Shown here: one piece after another, positions 22,416-33,851 of the stretch
Position numbering within the stretch: position 1 is the first letter of the stretch
How the letters are laid out: each line of letters starts with the position of its first letter
NCBI GenBank assembly: GCA_035236585.1
Contig: CP141127.1
Span: forward strand, 64,461,495 to 64,525,494
Direction of reading: 5' to 3'
Origin: Warburgia ugandensis
Taxonomy: Eukaryota; Streptophyta; Magnoliopsida; Canellales; Canellaceae
DNA: 64,000 nucleotides
The notes under the pieces: generated by a model
Told to the model about the DNA's origin: nothing
What the model saw: only the letters and a program-made list of their open reading frames with translations
Databases searched by the model: none
Position numbers and translations under genes: made by a program

Positions 22416-24390
22416 TGTTGATGTTTTCTGCAAGTGCATGTGCTCTTATAGTATAGTTAGTACAAGTATGGGTCAATCCCACAAAGACTCGACTTGAAAA
22501 GTTATAATTTACATAGAATTTAAAATACAAAATTAATAGAAATAAAATTCAAATTTATTAACTAACCCATAGGTATATAGTTCTAAATTTAAAGAAATTA
22601 AATACAATAATAATCTAAATTCAACTTTCTTGTCTTGATTGCTGTGTCATGGAACGAATAAGAATTAAAACTGCATAGTTTAGGGGTTAATCAAGAATAA
22701 GATAAAACATGAATAAGAATAAAACAGAATAGGAATGAGACAAAATAGGACTTAGATGAAATTAAAACGAGGATAAGGACAAAAATGGAATTTGGTTAAA
22801 AATTGCTATGGTCTGAATAGTTAAAACACTATTCTTTGAATAGCAATAGAATTGCTGTTCATGAATAGTGCAACAAACAAAGAAGTCGAAGAAGATGAAG
22901 AATAGAGAGCTGCCTACATCCTTTTGAACTTTAGAAACGAAAGGTGAGATGGAAGATTTGAAAAAAACCCGAATTGGGTTTTGTATGAAACAATGAAATC
23001 ATGTAGCTGGAATAAACATCAATCGATTCAAATTGAGAAATCAATGCAAACTAAAGGAGGAACACAGTAACTTTGGGTGAAAATCGACTGGAAAAACAGG
23101 AACAAAAATACAATGAAAAATAAGGAAAACTATTGTGAAATGAAGAGGAAACGTCGATGGAGGAATCAAAATGATGGAACAGTAAAAGCTAAAATCGGGA
23201 ACAAGGACTGGAAGAGAACAATGATAAATAGTACTGGCTGAGATAACTGAGGATGAATCGCATTGGAAGAGGAAAATCCAGACACAATGGAACTGAGAAT
23301 GGTGAATAGACAGAGAGAGAACTGAGAACGGTGAACAGACAGAGAGAGAGAGGTGTGAAATTTGTGTAGTCCCAATGGTGAAGAGAATTGGATTGATAGG
23401 GAGATAAAGAGAAACAAAGGAGTGAGGAGGGAGGTGGGTTCAGGTATGGGCTTTTGTTCTTTCCTTTGTGTGGACAATCATGAGAGATAGAGAGCTACGG
23501 TGTAATGGTTAATGGGAGAGGGTGTAGGTGACTAGATTTCTATGAAGAGTAGAGCGGGTGAGGAAGGGAGATCGAATAGAGATTTGGAGAAGAAGAAAGA
23601 GATGCATGCCGACTAAGGAGAGAGCTGGTAACTAGGTTTTCTTCAATAAGGGAGAAAGCCCAAGGAGGAAAAAGGAAGGGGAGCTACGGGTCATGTTTTC
23701 AAAATGAAAGAGAGAATAGACAATCCCCTCTTCCTGACGGTGAGAAGAGAAAGAGGAGATGGGTGATGTGGTGGTTGGGAATGGGTGTTTGTTTTCCTTT
23801 TCAACTGTGTCTGATTCGAGCCTTAAGTGATTGTAGCAGGTGACAGTGAGCATAGAATGACCATGAGAGAGGGAGGTGGCTCCCACGATGGAGCCTCCTG
23901 TCCTGGGGCTTCCCTTCTTCTCCCGTACCTATTCCCTTTTTATAAGTTTAGAATCTTTTCTTTTTCCTTTCGGCTTTGAGTTTTTAGTTTGCATGTTTTC
24001 CTCTTCGTGTTGCATCTTCCACTTGACTATGTGCAGCCCACCTTAAAAGAATCCCCTGGCTCCATGTGATTGAATTGACAATCCAAAAGTTGATACTAAC
24101 ACAGTTTTTATTTGAGAATGTGATCCAGTAATCTTTGACTCAATCTAAATGGTCCAAACTCACTCTAGTTGACTTGTAACGTAGAAAATCTAATTAGATT
24201 TATCCACACCATGAATCAATCATCGAATCAGCTCCAATGATCATCTTACCATTAAATTTCACAAATCAACGGTTAGATAATCAATTGGAACTATAATGCA
24301 CTTTTAATCTAAAAATTCAAAATTGATTTGTTAGATGATATAATTAGGTGCTAAATCAAGGTTTTTTATGTTGATATTAGACACTTAACA
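22416..24390 (-). repeat. A1 3' LTR
   Basis: 1975 bp, TGTTGATG...CACTTAACA on the plus strand. Aligns block by block with 31097-33390. A purine-rich (plus-strand) region of about 600 bp is typical for this family. Confidence 0.85.
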
Positions 24391-24399
24391 CACCCCCTA

Positions 24400-27147
24400 A
24401 ATAGCATTTTGTTAGTCCCTAAAAATATATGCGAAAAACCATTTTATCGAAAGTGATGCAAATTGCTGTTTTTGTAGGTATTCATGGTTGCATTTAGCAT
24501 ATGCAATAAGCCTATAAACACCTAGATTACCCCTAGTGGACGAGTTAAGCCTTGTAAAGGTTTGCAATGAATATAACCACAAAATTCCAAAAATTATTTT
24601 CAAGTTAATTTCAACTTTTTCCTTAAAGAATTATCTTTCATAACTTTATCATATGAATGAAAAATTCAAAACTCTACCCATATGCTAAATACATCTCAAT
24701 TTAGCTTAGATCTCAGAGTATGTGTGTGTACAATTTACATATAGAATAATCTTTATCTTTAAATAGACTATAACTTTTGAACTCCATATGAAACATATTT
24801 TAAAATCGATTCTCACTAGTGTTACACTCAGAAATGAAATCTCTCAGATAAAGGTTTAAATCATATCTCTCTTGTAAATATGTGAGTTGAGTTTAATAAA
24901 ATTTTTTTATCTCACATATACTCATGAAGTAACGGGAGTTACTAAGGACAGTAGTTTTGATCCCTTTAGAAAGAATAAGATGCTATTACCTTTTGACTTT
25001 TAGAAATACTACTCTTTAAATCCTATACTTTCATATCCTCATCAAGACTATATTCATCCTAAAATCATTAAGTTTTTAACTAGGACTAAGTGAAGGCTTA
25101 GGATAGGGTACAAAAGAAGGGGTATAAAGGGTATTCAAAATTCTTCAAAAATAAGTAGAGGTCTTCCACTAAAGTTGACAATTCTTCTTTACTTTGTTTA
25201 CCTGAAGTGAATATTTCTTCTTCTTCTTCTTCTTCTTCTTTTTAGTTTTTTTCTTTCTTTTCAATACTTTTGAATTTCTTTGAAGAACATTTCTTTTCTT
25301 TATATTCACTTTTCTATTTTTTTATTGCAACAAAAAGGTATATTTTCATTCATCTCTCACTTATCTTTTGAAGAAAATAGGTAATGGATATATTATATTG
25401 GGTTAACATCGGCAAAGGTAATTTGGGTGACAAAAGAAAAGGCTCATATCAAAGGCTCAAAGTTGGCTAACTAGTGGAAAAAAAATACTCTTTTGGATGG
25501 GTTTTACGTCTCTAGATTAACAATAAGGATGGCCTAAATTATTTTCTAGGTTTCCTATAATCTATAAGATACAATGAATTTTTAAATTTCAAAAGTAATA
25601 TTCTAATAATTTAGGTAATTAGCCAAATTCAAAAATTGATGGGATCAAAATTTTCTTTAAGCATGCTGAAGAAAATTAGGAACATATTTATAATTCTAAA
25701 AAAGAATGAATGGCCCTAAAACTAACTTAGGTTATAGGTTTCCACTAAATTTTATCAGGATTCTAAGTTATAACTACTTCTCAATTTAGACTATGTATAT
25801 ACAACTGTGTATACATATGTGCTCAGAGACTTAGCTTTAATGGAATACTTTAGAAAATGAGTATAATGATGAATTAATCATGTTGAATTCCATTAATAAG
25901 CCAAAGTCATTAAGACTATACTTCAGAAAAATTCAATTCTCGTCATAGTGTAGGAATTTGACCTAAACTTTTTTAGCAAAATCTTTTTCAATTTTTTTTA
26001 AATAAAGGAAAGTAGTAAAATTCACTAGAATACACCCCCAACCTAAGTGAAACATTGTTGTCAACACTTAAAAAAAAACATAGGACCATAAATGAACATG
26101 GAAAGTGTAAGAGACTAAGATTTTCTAAAAAAAAAAAAAAACACTCTGGATTGCCTTCTAGTGAGTACTAAATTTAACATCTTCAGCTAGACATATCCTA
26201 TAATTATCCTAATTTATCCCAAACATAATCTAAAACTAGTTTAACCTAACTTTAATAATAAAATGGGCAAGAATTTATCATGCGACTTCAGAATCTTGTG
26301 GTAGTCTATATTCATTTTTCACCTTGAAATTTTTGATGATTGTAACATAAGGACACAATAGACCACCATAATTTTCATTTGTGAAGAATCATATTGATGA
26401 TCTCCATTTTCAATATTTTATAGTAGTTAATATAATTCTTCCACCTTGTATTTTGAGGTGGTGATAATACAATGACATTTTGACCCACCATGAATTGCTT
26501 GGGATCAATTCGAGATGAATTGTCCCCTCTAAACCAATTTTAGGGAGAACAAAGACCATTGCATTTAGTTTATCTTTTTCCTCCGTTTTTCTAATATTGT
26601 CTTAAAATAGGGATACAAGCTAACAATGCCCTTTCCTAAAAGGTTGTTCTTGTATTGCTAGAGGTGGGGACATGGTTAGACTGAAACCCTTATTCTCTTT
26701 TGATGTGTACCCTAAAGTTGGTTGATGTAGGACCAGTACATCAATTGACTCTTTTTCATCTTGTTCTATGGGCACATGTAAGGTTTCATATGGGCCTACA
26801 TGACTATCTTATGATTGTTCAAATAAAGTTTGTAGGTCCCAATTAGGTATATCATCATGTTGCATGGCTCAAATTGTATTTCAGCATCTGTAGGGGATTC
26901 TACTCTAGCTTGGATTGAGAAGTATTAATTAAAGGCACAGTATCAAACAATTCAGTCACCTCCTCAGTGGATATGTCTTCATTAAATTCATAAAAATATG
27001 CAGGACACAATTTTAGAGGATCTGAGTTGGATATTTCTATTGCTTCATTTTCTTCATCATAGTCGTAACAAAGAGCAAGACATTGCTCGAGTAGATATGA
27101 GTTGGAGGTTTTTATGGATGGTTGTGGGTGTTGTCACTCAGAATAAA
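24400..27147 (-). mobile_element. A1 interior, 3' half, non-coding and coding remnant
   Basis: Minus-strand counterpart of 47900-50280 in A2. The part nearest the PPT is AT-rich untranslated sequence; from about 26280 upward it corresponds to the second half of the gag-like region. The (CTT)n stretch 25214-25240 is a simple repeat. Broken. Confidence 0.75.
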
Positions 27148-29087
27148 TGTTGATGTTTAACCGTAAGAGCACGGGCTATTGTAGTGTAGCTTATACTAGT
27201 ACGGGTCGATCCCATGGAGACTTGACTTAAAAAGTTAGAATTTCAATAAAATTTAATTATCTAAAATTAAAAACAAATCACTAAAAATTACTGGAATTAT
27301 TAAAATGATAATCAAAGATCATGTCCAACAGAATTACAGAATTTCCAATTCCTAAAGAAAATAAACAAAATCAAATAAAAAGAAAAAAACTACTTCCCTA
27401 GATCAATCACTATCAAAATCTTCAAATCTAATGTCCTAAGAGATGATCAGCCTTCATATATGTCTTCATCATGTCCTTGATTAGAGATCCATCAGTCGAA
27501 TTTGACAGATTCATCAAAATCAAAGAGATCTGGGCTAAATTGTGATTTCAAGATTTAGACAGTTTAGATTGATTTTTGAGTTATAGATCAAACATCAGAG
27601 ACTTCAATTATGTCTAGAGATGTCCTAAGAATGAACCTGTAAAATTAATTTGAAATCTGAGAAGAAACGAAGGAGAAATGGTGGTTTTTATTTTGATTAA
27701 GGCTAACTTGTTGATGGGTTAGTCTTTAATTGATCTGTCTAGAATTAGTCTGTTCCTGGATAAGAAAAACGCAGATAGAACAAAACCGGAATACCATGGG
27801 ACACAGATGGAATTAATGAGAAAGAATAGATTTGTAATTGCTTTTAAAGAGAGAGAGAGGGTAAAATTGGAATTTCGTGAAAATTTGGGTTTTAAGAAAA
27901 GAACCAGACGAAGGAAGAGAGAAACAGATGAGGGAGAAGAGGGAAAAGGAATAGGAGGAAGAAGGAAAGGAAAGGAGAAGAGAGGAAAGGGCCACGGGAG
28001 AAAAATTAGAAACCCGACTTGGGTTTCTGCTCCTGGGCTGTTCGACGAAGATGCAAAACGCCGGTGATCTGGGCAGAAGAACGAGAGTGAGAGAGAGAGA
28101 CGAGCAGATCTGTGGGCTGTTCGATGATGCTGGGAGGAGGGCTCCGGGTGGTGCTGTGTTGTTGGGAAGAGATAAGGGAAAGAGAGAATGAGAGATAGAA
28201 AGAGAGGAGAGCGTGGAGAGGGAGGAATCAAGGAATAGGGGATTCTGCCTCCTTCCTACGTCCAGCCCAAAGGGGTACGAAGGAAGAGAGAGTAGAGGAG
28301 AAGGAGAGAGATGGGACGATAGAGAAGAAGTGGGTGGGAGGGAAGGGAACCGTGGGAAAGAGAGTAGAAAAGAAGAGGGAGAAATAGAAGAAGAGGAGAA
28401 AGAATAGAGGAGAGGATAGAGAGAAGAGAAGAAGAGGAGAGAGAGGAGAGAGAGGGGAAAGAAGGAGAAGGATGAAGAGAATAGAAGAAGAGGAGAGAAT
28501 GGGAAGAGGAGAGGGGAGAAGAAAGAGAGGAGAAGAAGAAGAGAAGAGAATTAGAGAAAGAAATAGATGGGGCTTTATGCGTGAGAAAGAAAGTGGAGAA
28601 AAGGAAGGTAATAGGACGTGAGGGAGTGGGAAACAAAAGAATGAATAAGGAAGGAAAAAGAGAAAAATAAGGAGGGAAAGAGGAGAGAGGGAAAGAGGAA
28701 GAAAAGGAAAGAGAAGTGGGGGAAGGAGTTGCCCTTTACATGTTCTTTCCATTTTGTCCATGATTTCTATTCCATCCATCTCCGTGGGTGATCTGGTCCA
28801 TCCAATCCTCTTTAAGATGATCTGCACCATTAACTTTTGCTCTTAGTCATCCGTGCATCCTTTGGTTGATTTTCACAAGAAAGGACTAAATTAGAATCAT
28901 CTAAACCGTACATTAGTCATCTAATGAGCTCTAATGATCATCTGATCGTTGATTTTGATAAATTAAGGTTTGGATGGTCAATTGGAGTTAAATTCAAAAT
29001 GAAGCAAAATTTTACAAATTTGAGCGGTTAGATGATCTAATTGAATGCTAAATTAGGGGCATTTTGACCAAAATTGAACACTTAACA
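27148..29087 (-). mobile_element. Solo LTR of family A inside A1
   Basis: 1940 bp from TGTTGATGTTTAACC to GAACACTTAACA, with the same block order as the A1 LTRs. Neither flank is a primer site or polypurine tract. Both flanks continue the A1 gag-like region as judged from the uninterrupted A2 copy near 47890. Flanking ATAAA (27143-27147) and ATAAT (29088-29092) are a 4-of-5 target duplication. Hence a separate later insertion, reduced to a single LTR by recombination between its LTRs. Confidence 0.85.
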
Positions 29088-29215
29088 ATAATCATAAGAT
29101 ATTTCCATCCTATTATAATCATCAATGGTCAAGGTTGGTGAAAATTTTTGAGATTCAGGTAATTCCCACCTTGAAAGTGTTTCATCCCTAATTTGTTTCA
29201 TCTCCTTGGCCCAAT

Positions 29216-29723
29216 TTATAATTGTAGTTGTCTTTTGTCCATTAATTCACTAAGCCATTGCACATTCTCTTCTAATGATGATTTACCATGTTGTACAAGA
29301 AACGATTTCATATGGTTGGTATTATCATGGCATTTGGTTACTGATAATAGGTTGATTAGGTTGAATCCATGATGGTTGACCTTGATATTTTTGATAATCA
29401 TGGTAGTGTAGATTAGGGCGGGTGTAAGATGGTTCTTCTTGATGTGCTTGAAAATCCTGAGACCATGATTGTTCATTATGGCTAGTCCATCTATTTTGAT
29501 AGTTTTCCTTAGGACAATAATTATTGCTAAGATGCATAAATGTACTATGTGCATCCATTGGCTCTTGATAATAATCATTGTATGTGGAGTTCGATGGCCA
29601 TAAAGTAATGGGATATGTGTAGTTAAGATAGGTATATGAATTCTCATATTGAGGTTGTTGAAATGACTTAGTATTTTGCATATGCGCATATAACTCATTC
29701 AATTGACTTTCCAACCTATCCAT
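29216..29723 (-). mobile_element. A1 gag-like remnant
   Basis: Minus-strand frame from 29723 begins MDRLESQLNEL and is rich in Gln, Tyr, Asn, Pro and His, with YTYLNYTYP and YNDYYQEPMDAHSTF motifs. The same motifs occur in A2 at 47230-47490 (YTYFEHPYS, YNEYYQELVDA). No zinc knuckle or known capsid motif is seen. Fossil. Confidence 0.6.
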
Positions 29724-29899
29724 CTATCAATGTACCATATGTATGGGAAAGGTCAATATTTTACCTTATTTCTGTTGTATACATATCCTTATAGTGTATT
29801 GGCATAGGAGTAAAAATGTTTTAATATCTCCTACTTAGTAGGCCATTGCACTCAACTTTATATACAATAAAACAAATCATTATATACAATTAAAGAGTG

Positions 29900-29901
<2 letters not shown>

Positions 29902-29988
<87 letters not shown>
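29902..29988 (+). repeat. (CT)n microsatellite in the A1 leader
   Basis: About 43 CT units. A short TCTCTCTC with a T run sits at the matching place in the family B leader (44195-44215), which suggests expansion from a shared seed. Confidence 0.97.
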
Positions 29989-29990
<2 letters not shown>

Positions 29991-31096
29991 GAAAACCCTA
30001 ACTATTGCAACCTAATTGTTAGTGATGAACAATGGTAGAGGGAAAAATTCAAACAACCCTAAGGCTAGCAAGCAAAAAATTTGATTGTCTTGAATTTGTG
30101 TGGGGGAAATGTTTTTAGATTAACCTAATCTAACATTCATCCTTTCTTTTAGACTTGTCTCACCACTTACCACTTAATTCGTATCTTGACCAACCACTTC
30201 ACACCCTCTTCAGCTAGACTTAGGTAGTTTGCGTCATAGAATGTGATGCCAAAGCTCATCGTTCAAATAATAGCACAGCCTGTTAGACAGAAGCCACTAG
30301 ATTGACAATGGGTGCCTCCTTCTAAGAAGGTCCTACAAGCAGGTGATGGCCTCTATAGGTCTCTTCTAATTGATTTTAAATTAATTTAGAAGGATAGGTT
30401 ATGCACTTGTGGTGATTATCCTAGGTGGGCCAAGAGGTGGTGATGAAATTCACCCTTGATCTTGTGGGGTCGAGTGCCCTTAATAATTAGTTTTCACACT
30501 CCATGGTAGTTCAATCAATATATAAATAACCTTAAAGCAATAAACGCGCTATAAGAATGCAATTAAAAATAATAAACTAATATCAAACCCTAAAATAAAA
30601 TAATTAGCGAAGATGCTTTTTATATGCAATTATACTACTAAACAATGTAAAATTATTCTAAATACAACTATACTAAGAAAATAAAAAGATTAGGGGAAAC
30701 TTATAGTGGTGGTTTTACCAAAGATTAAGTGTGGTCCACCTTATCCCACACTTGCCCTGTTTTAATAGAACCCTTTTAAAATTAGAATTAAAAAATTTAA
30801 ATTACAATGTGCCTCACTACATGATTCACTTAAAAAATAATAATGAAAAATTCCTATTTTAAGATAGCAAGGAGATTTTATTTATTTGATGAAGCTCCAC
30901 TTTTTAATTTTAAAAAATAAAAATAGCAATAAGTACTAAATTCAACAAATAGAGTGATTATGCACTATGAAAAATTAAAAATGCCTAGAATATTAAAACA
31001 ATGCATTTCCTAATTTTTTTATTTTTTGGAATATTTTATTTTAATTAAATTTTATGAAAACTTTGTTGCAGGTCCCTGGTAGCGGCATAAAAAACT
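29989..31096 (-). mobile_element. A1 untranslated leader and primer-binding site
   Basis: Non-coding. Blocks such as CTTCACACCCTCTTCAGCTAG, GTCCTACAAG and GGTGATGAAATTCACCC recur in the family B leader (44440-44471 and 53080-53230). The primer site on the minus strand at 31071-31090 (ATGCCGCTACCAGGGACC) is a diverged form of the tRNA-Asp type used by Athila/Tat-like gypsy elements, 6 bases from the LTR. Confidence 0.65.
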
Positions 31097-33390
31097 TGTT
31101 AATATTTTTTGCAATTGCATAGGTTATTGTAGTATAGGTAGTGTAAGTACGAGTACGAGTCCATTCGATTTGATTTGGTACTTTCTCCATCACGATTATT
31201 GTGAGAAGACATTCACAATAATTAGCCTTGAGCAGTTTATTTGTGAAAATATATGTATATCCAAATACAGACCACAGATAAAATCTGGTCAAGTTCTAAT
31301 TGTTCATGTTGACTCTTTAGTCATAAGATCAGCTAAGCCCCATTTAGCCATCCTAGGAGCAACCGTTCATGGTCATTATGAAGAAATCCTTTACGAAGGG
31401 GATACATTAGTTACATTTATTTATGAAAAATTGAGATCAGGTGATATAACGCAAGGTTTGCCAAAAGTGGAACAAGTGTTAGAAGTGCGTTCAATTGATT
31501 CAATATCAACGAACCTACAAAAGAGGGTTGAACGTTGGAATTGAAAGGTTGAAGTTTACAAAGAATATAAATTATAATTTAATATAAATAAAATTCAAAT
31601 TTATTAACTAACTCATAGGTACATAGTTCTGAATTTAAATAAATTAAATACAATAACAATCTAAATTCAACTTCCCTATCTTGATCGCTATGTCACGTAA
31701 CGAACAGGAATTAAAACTGCATAGTTTAGGAGTTAATCGAGAATGAGAGAAAATATAAATAAAGTAGAACATGGATAAGAATAAAATAGAACAGGAATGA
31801 GACAAAATAGTACTTGGATAGAATTAAAACAAGGAGACTAAGGACAGAAATGAAATTTGGTTAAAAATTGTTATGGTTTGAATAGTAAAAAAATTACTAT
31901 TAATGAATAGGGCCGATGATGAGAAGTCGAAGAAGATGAAAAACAGAGTGCTTCCTTCATCGTTTTGAAATGCAGAAATGAAAGGTGAGATGGGAGATTT
32001 GAAGAAAACCCGAGTTGGGTTTTGTGTGAAACAATGAAATCATGCAACTGGAATAAACATCAATGGATTCAAATTGAGAAATCAATGCAAAATGAAGCAA
32101 AACCCAAAGGAGGAACACAATAACTTGGGGTGAAAATCGACTAGAAACAGGAAACAAAATACAATGAAAAACAAGGAAAACTAGTGTGAAATGAAGAGGA
32201 ACAGTCGGGGGAGGAATCAGAATGATGGAACAGTGAAAACTAAAATTGGGAACGATGACTAGAAGAGAACAACAAAAACAGTACTGGTTGGGATAACCGA
32301 GGATGAATTGCACTAGAAGAGGAAAATCCATACATGACGGGACTGAGAACGGTGAACAGACAGAGAGAGGTGTGCGATTTGTGTCTTCTCGGCCGTGAAG
32401 AGAATTGGATTGAGAGGGAGCTAAAGAGAAATAGAGGGAGGCAGGTTCATGTCTGGGCTTCTGTTCTTTCCTTTGTGTGGATAGTCATGAGAGATAGAGA
32501 GCTACGGTGTAATCATTAACGAAAGAGTGGTGCAGGTGACCAGATTTCTACTAAGAGTAGAGAGCAGGTGATGAAGGTAGATCGGACAGAGATCCGGAGA
32601 AGAAGAAAGAGGTGCATGTCGACTGAGGAGAGAGCTAGGAACTGGGTTTTCTTCAACATTGGAGAAAGCTCGAGAGAGGAAGAAAGAAGGGGAGCTGCAG
32701 ATCTTGTTTTCAAATTGAAAGTGAGAAAACAGACAGTCCCCTCTTCCCGACTGTGAGCAAAGGAAGAGGAGATGGGTGACGTGGTGGTTGGGAATGGGTG
32801 TCAGTTTTCCTTTTCAGCTGTGTCTAATTAAGGTCTTCAGTCATGGTAGTAGGCAATGGCAAGCAGAGAACGAGAATGAGAGAGGGACGTGGCTTCCACG
32901 ATGGAGCCTCCCTTCTTGGGGTTTCCCTTCTTTCCCCCTACATATTCTTTTTTTATAAGTTCAAAATAATTTCTTTTTCGTTTTGGCTCCGGGCATGTTT
33001 TCCTCTTCGGTGCCGCATCCTCCACTTGACTGCATGCAACCCACCTTAAAAGAATTCTCAGGCTTTATGTGCTTGAATTGACAATCCAAAAGTTGATACT
33101 AACACCTTTTTATTTGAGAATGTGATCCTGCAATCTTTGACTCGATTTGAACTGTCCAAACTCACTCTAGTTGATCTATAACACAGAAAATCAAATTAGA
33201 TCATTCCACCACGATTTAATCATCCAATCAGCTCAAACAATCATCTAACTATTAAATTTCACAAATCATTGATTAGATAATTAATAAGAAATATAATGCA
33301 TTTTTAATTTAAAAATTCAAAAATGATTGGTTAGACGATATAATTAGGTGCTAAATCAAGGGTTTTAAAGCTGAAATTTGACACTTAACT
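31097..33390 (-). repeat. A1 5' LTR, carrying a plastid DNA insert
   Basis: 2294 bp. Without the insert at 31163-31541 it is about 1.9 kb, like the 3' LTR. Its last bases are ACACTTAACT against ACACTTAACA in the 3' LTR. Confidence 0.85.
31163..31541 (+). pseudogene. rpoC2: Nuclear plastid DNA fragment: part of chloroplast rpoC2
   Basis: A plus-strand frame of about 120 codons gives [37 protein letters not shown] and [19 protein letters not shown]. This is the central to C-terminal part of the beta-double-prime subunit of the plastid-encoded RNA polymerase, a protein of about 1400 residues, so under a tenth is present. It has no start, promoter or downstream exon and stops where LTR sequence resumes. 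The match is nearly free of frame breaks, with several changed residues relative to the usual plastid protein (for example HLAILGAT where YLATPGAT is usual), so the transfer is old enough to have drifted. It replaces about 14 bases of LTR. Not functional. Confidence 0.93.
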
Positions 33391-33395
33391 ATTAG

Positions 33396-33696
33396 ATGAC
33401 TAGTAGGATATTTAAATATATGCTAGACATATAAGTAATATGGTGCAAGAGTATTGAACATCAGAACACATTTCAGGAGCACCATGTAGATCAATTACTA
33501 TCGTAATCTTGATAATAGTTGCACAAATAATTTTCATCATCAGCTTGACCATCATTATAGCCAACAAAGTATTCATGACCTTCACTTTGATACCCATTAT
33601 AGCCATACTTATTATCACATGGATAATCCTCATACAGATTATCATGATAGCCAAGAGTTAGCTCAACCTTCATCATTAGCAGTATTGTTTCTTTAA
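33396..33696 (-). mobile_element. Gly/Tyr/Asp-rich coding remnant beside A1
   Basis: A minus-strand frame rich in Tyr, Asp, Asn and Gly (LGYHDNLYEDYP, YNGYQSEGHEYF) resembles in style the gag-like regions of family A. The sequence on the other side of A1 (about 22350-22410) has similar composition, in line with A1 having landed inside it. Family unknown; broken. Confidence 0.4.
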
Positions 33697-33849
33697 TAAA
33701 AGGGCAGCCTCGGTGCATGAAACTCCAGCGTATGCAGGATCCAAGGAAGGGGTAGACTAGAAGGGTCAATGGTATGCAACCTTACCTTGCATTTTGCAAA
33801 AGGTAGTTTCCACGCCTTGACCCTCTACCATTGTGCCAAGGCTCCCCTT
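33697..33849 (-). mobile_element. Au-like SINE, minus orientation, internally deleted
   Basis: AAAAGGGCAGCC...CCTTACCTTGCA...CCACGCCTTGACCC...GTGCCAAGGCTCCCC is the reverse complement of the Au-type consensus seen at 6816 and 7738. About 24 bases around the B box are missing. It abuts the family B LTR. A possible diverged duplication (TATTG...TTAATAA) brackets it, but the right part belongs to the LTR. Confidence 0.75.
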
Positions 33850-33851
33850 AT

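Larger units (their letters stand above)
22416..33390 (-). mobile_element. A1: LTR retrotransposon of gypsy type without pol, minus strand
   Basis: 11.0 kb element. 3' LTR 22416-24390, polypurine tract TTAGGGGGTG (minus) at 24391-24400, interior to 31096, primer site 31071-31090, 5' LTR 31097-33390. A perfect 5-base target duplication ATTAG flanks it (22411-22415 and 33391-33395). The interior has only a gag-like remnant and no protease, reverse transcriptase or integrase. It matches the interior of A2 (46804-50288) end to end once the inserted solo LTR is left out. It looks structurally complete for a non-autonomous element but its reading frames are broken in several places. The two LTRs differ visibly throughout, so it is several million years old at least. 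Confidence 0.85.

Noticed and set aside
27719-28830. Several Ser/Leu/Phe-rich frames of 126-200 codons on the minus strand
   Set aside because: Same purine/pyrimidine-rich LTR region of family A (solo LTR). Low-complexity translation, no domain.
29902-29988. Long CT tract as a regulatory GAGA element
   Set aside because: It lies in the leader of a dead retrotransposon and is best explained as microsatellite expansion.
31163-31541. A nuclear gene for an RNA polymerase subunit
   Set aside because: The fragment is the plastid type, has no start or further exons, and stops at LTR sequence. It is transferred chloroplast DNA.
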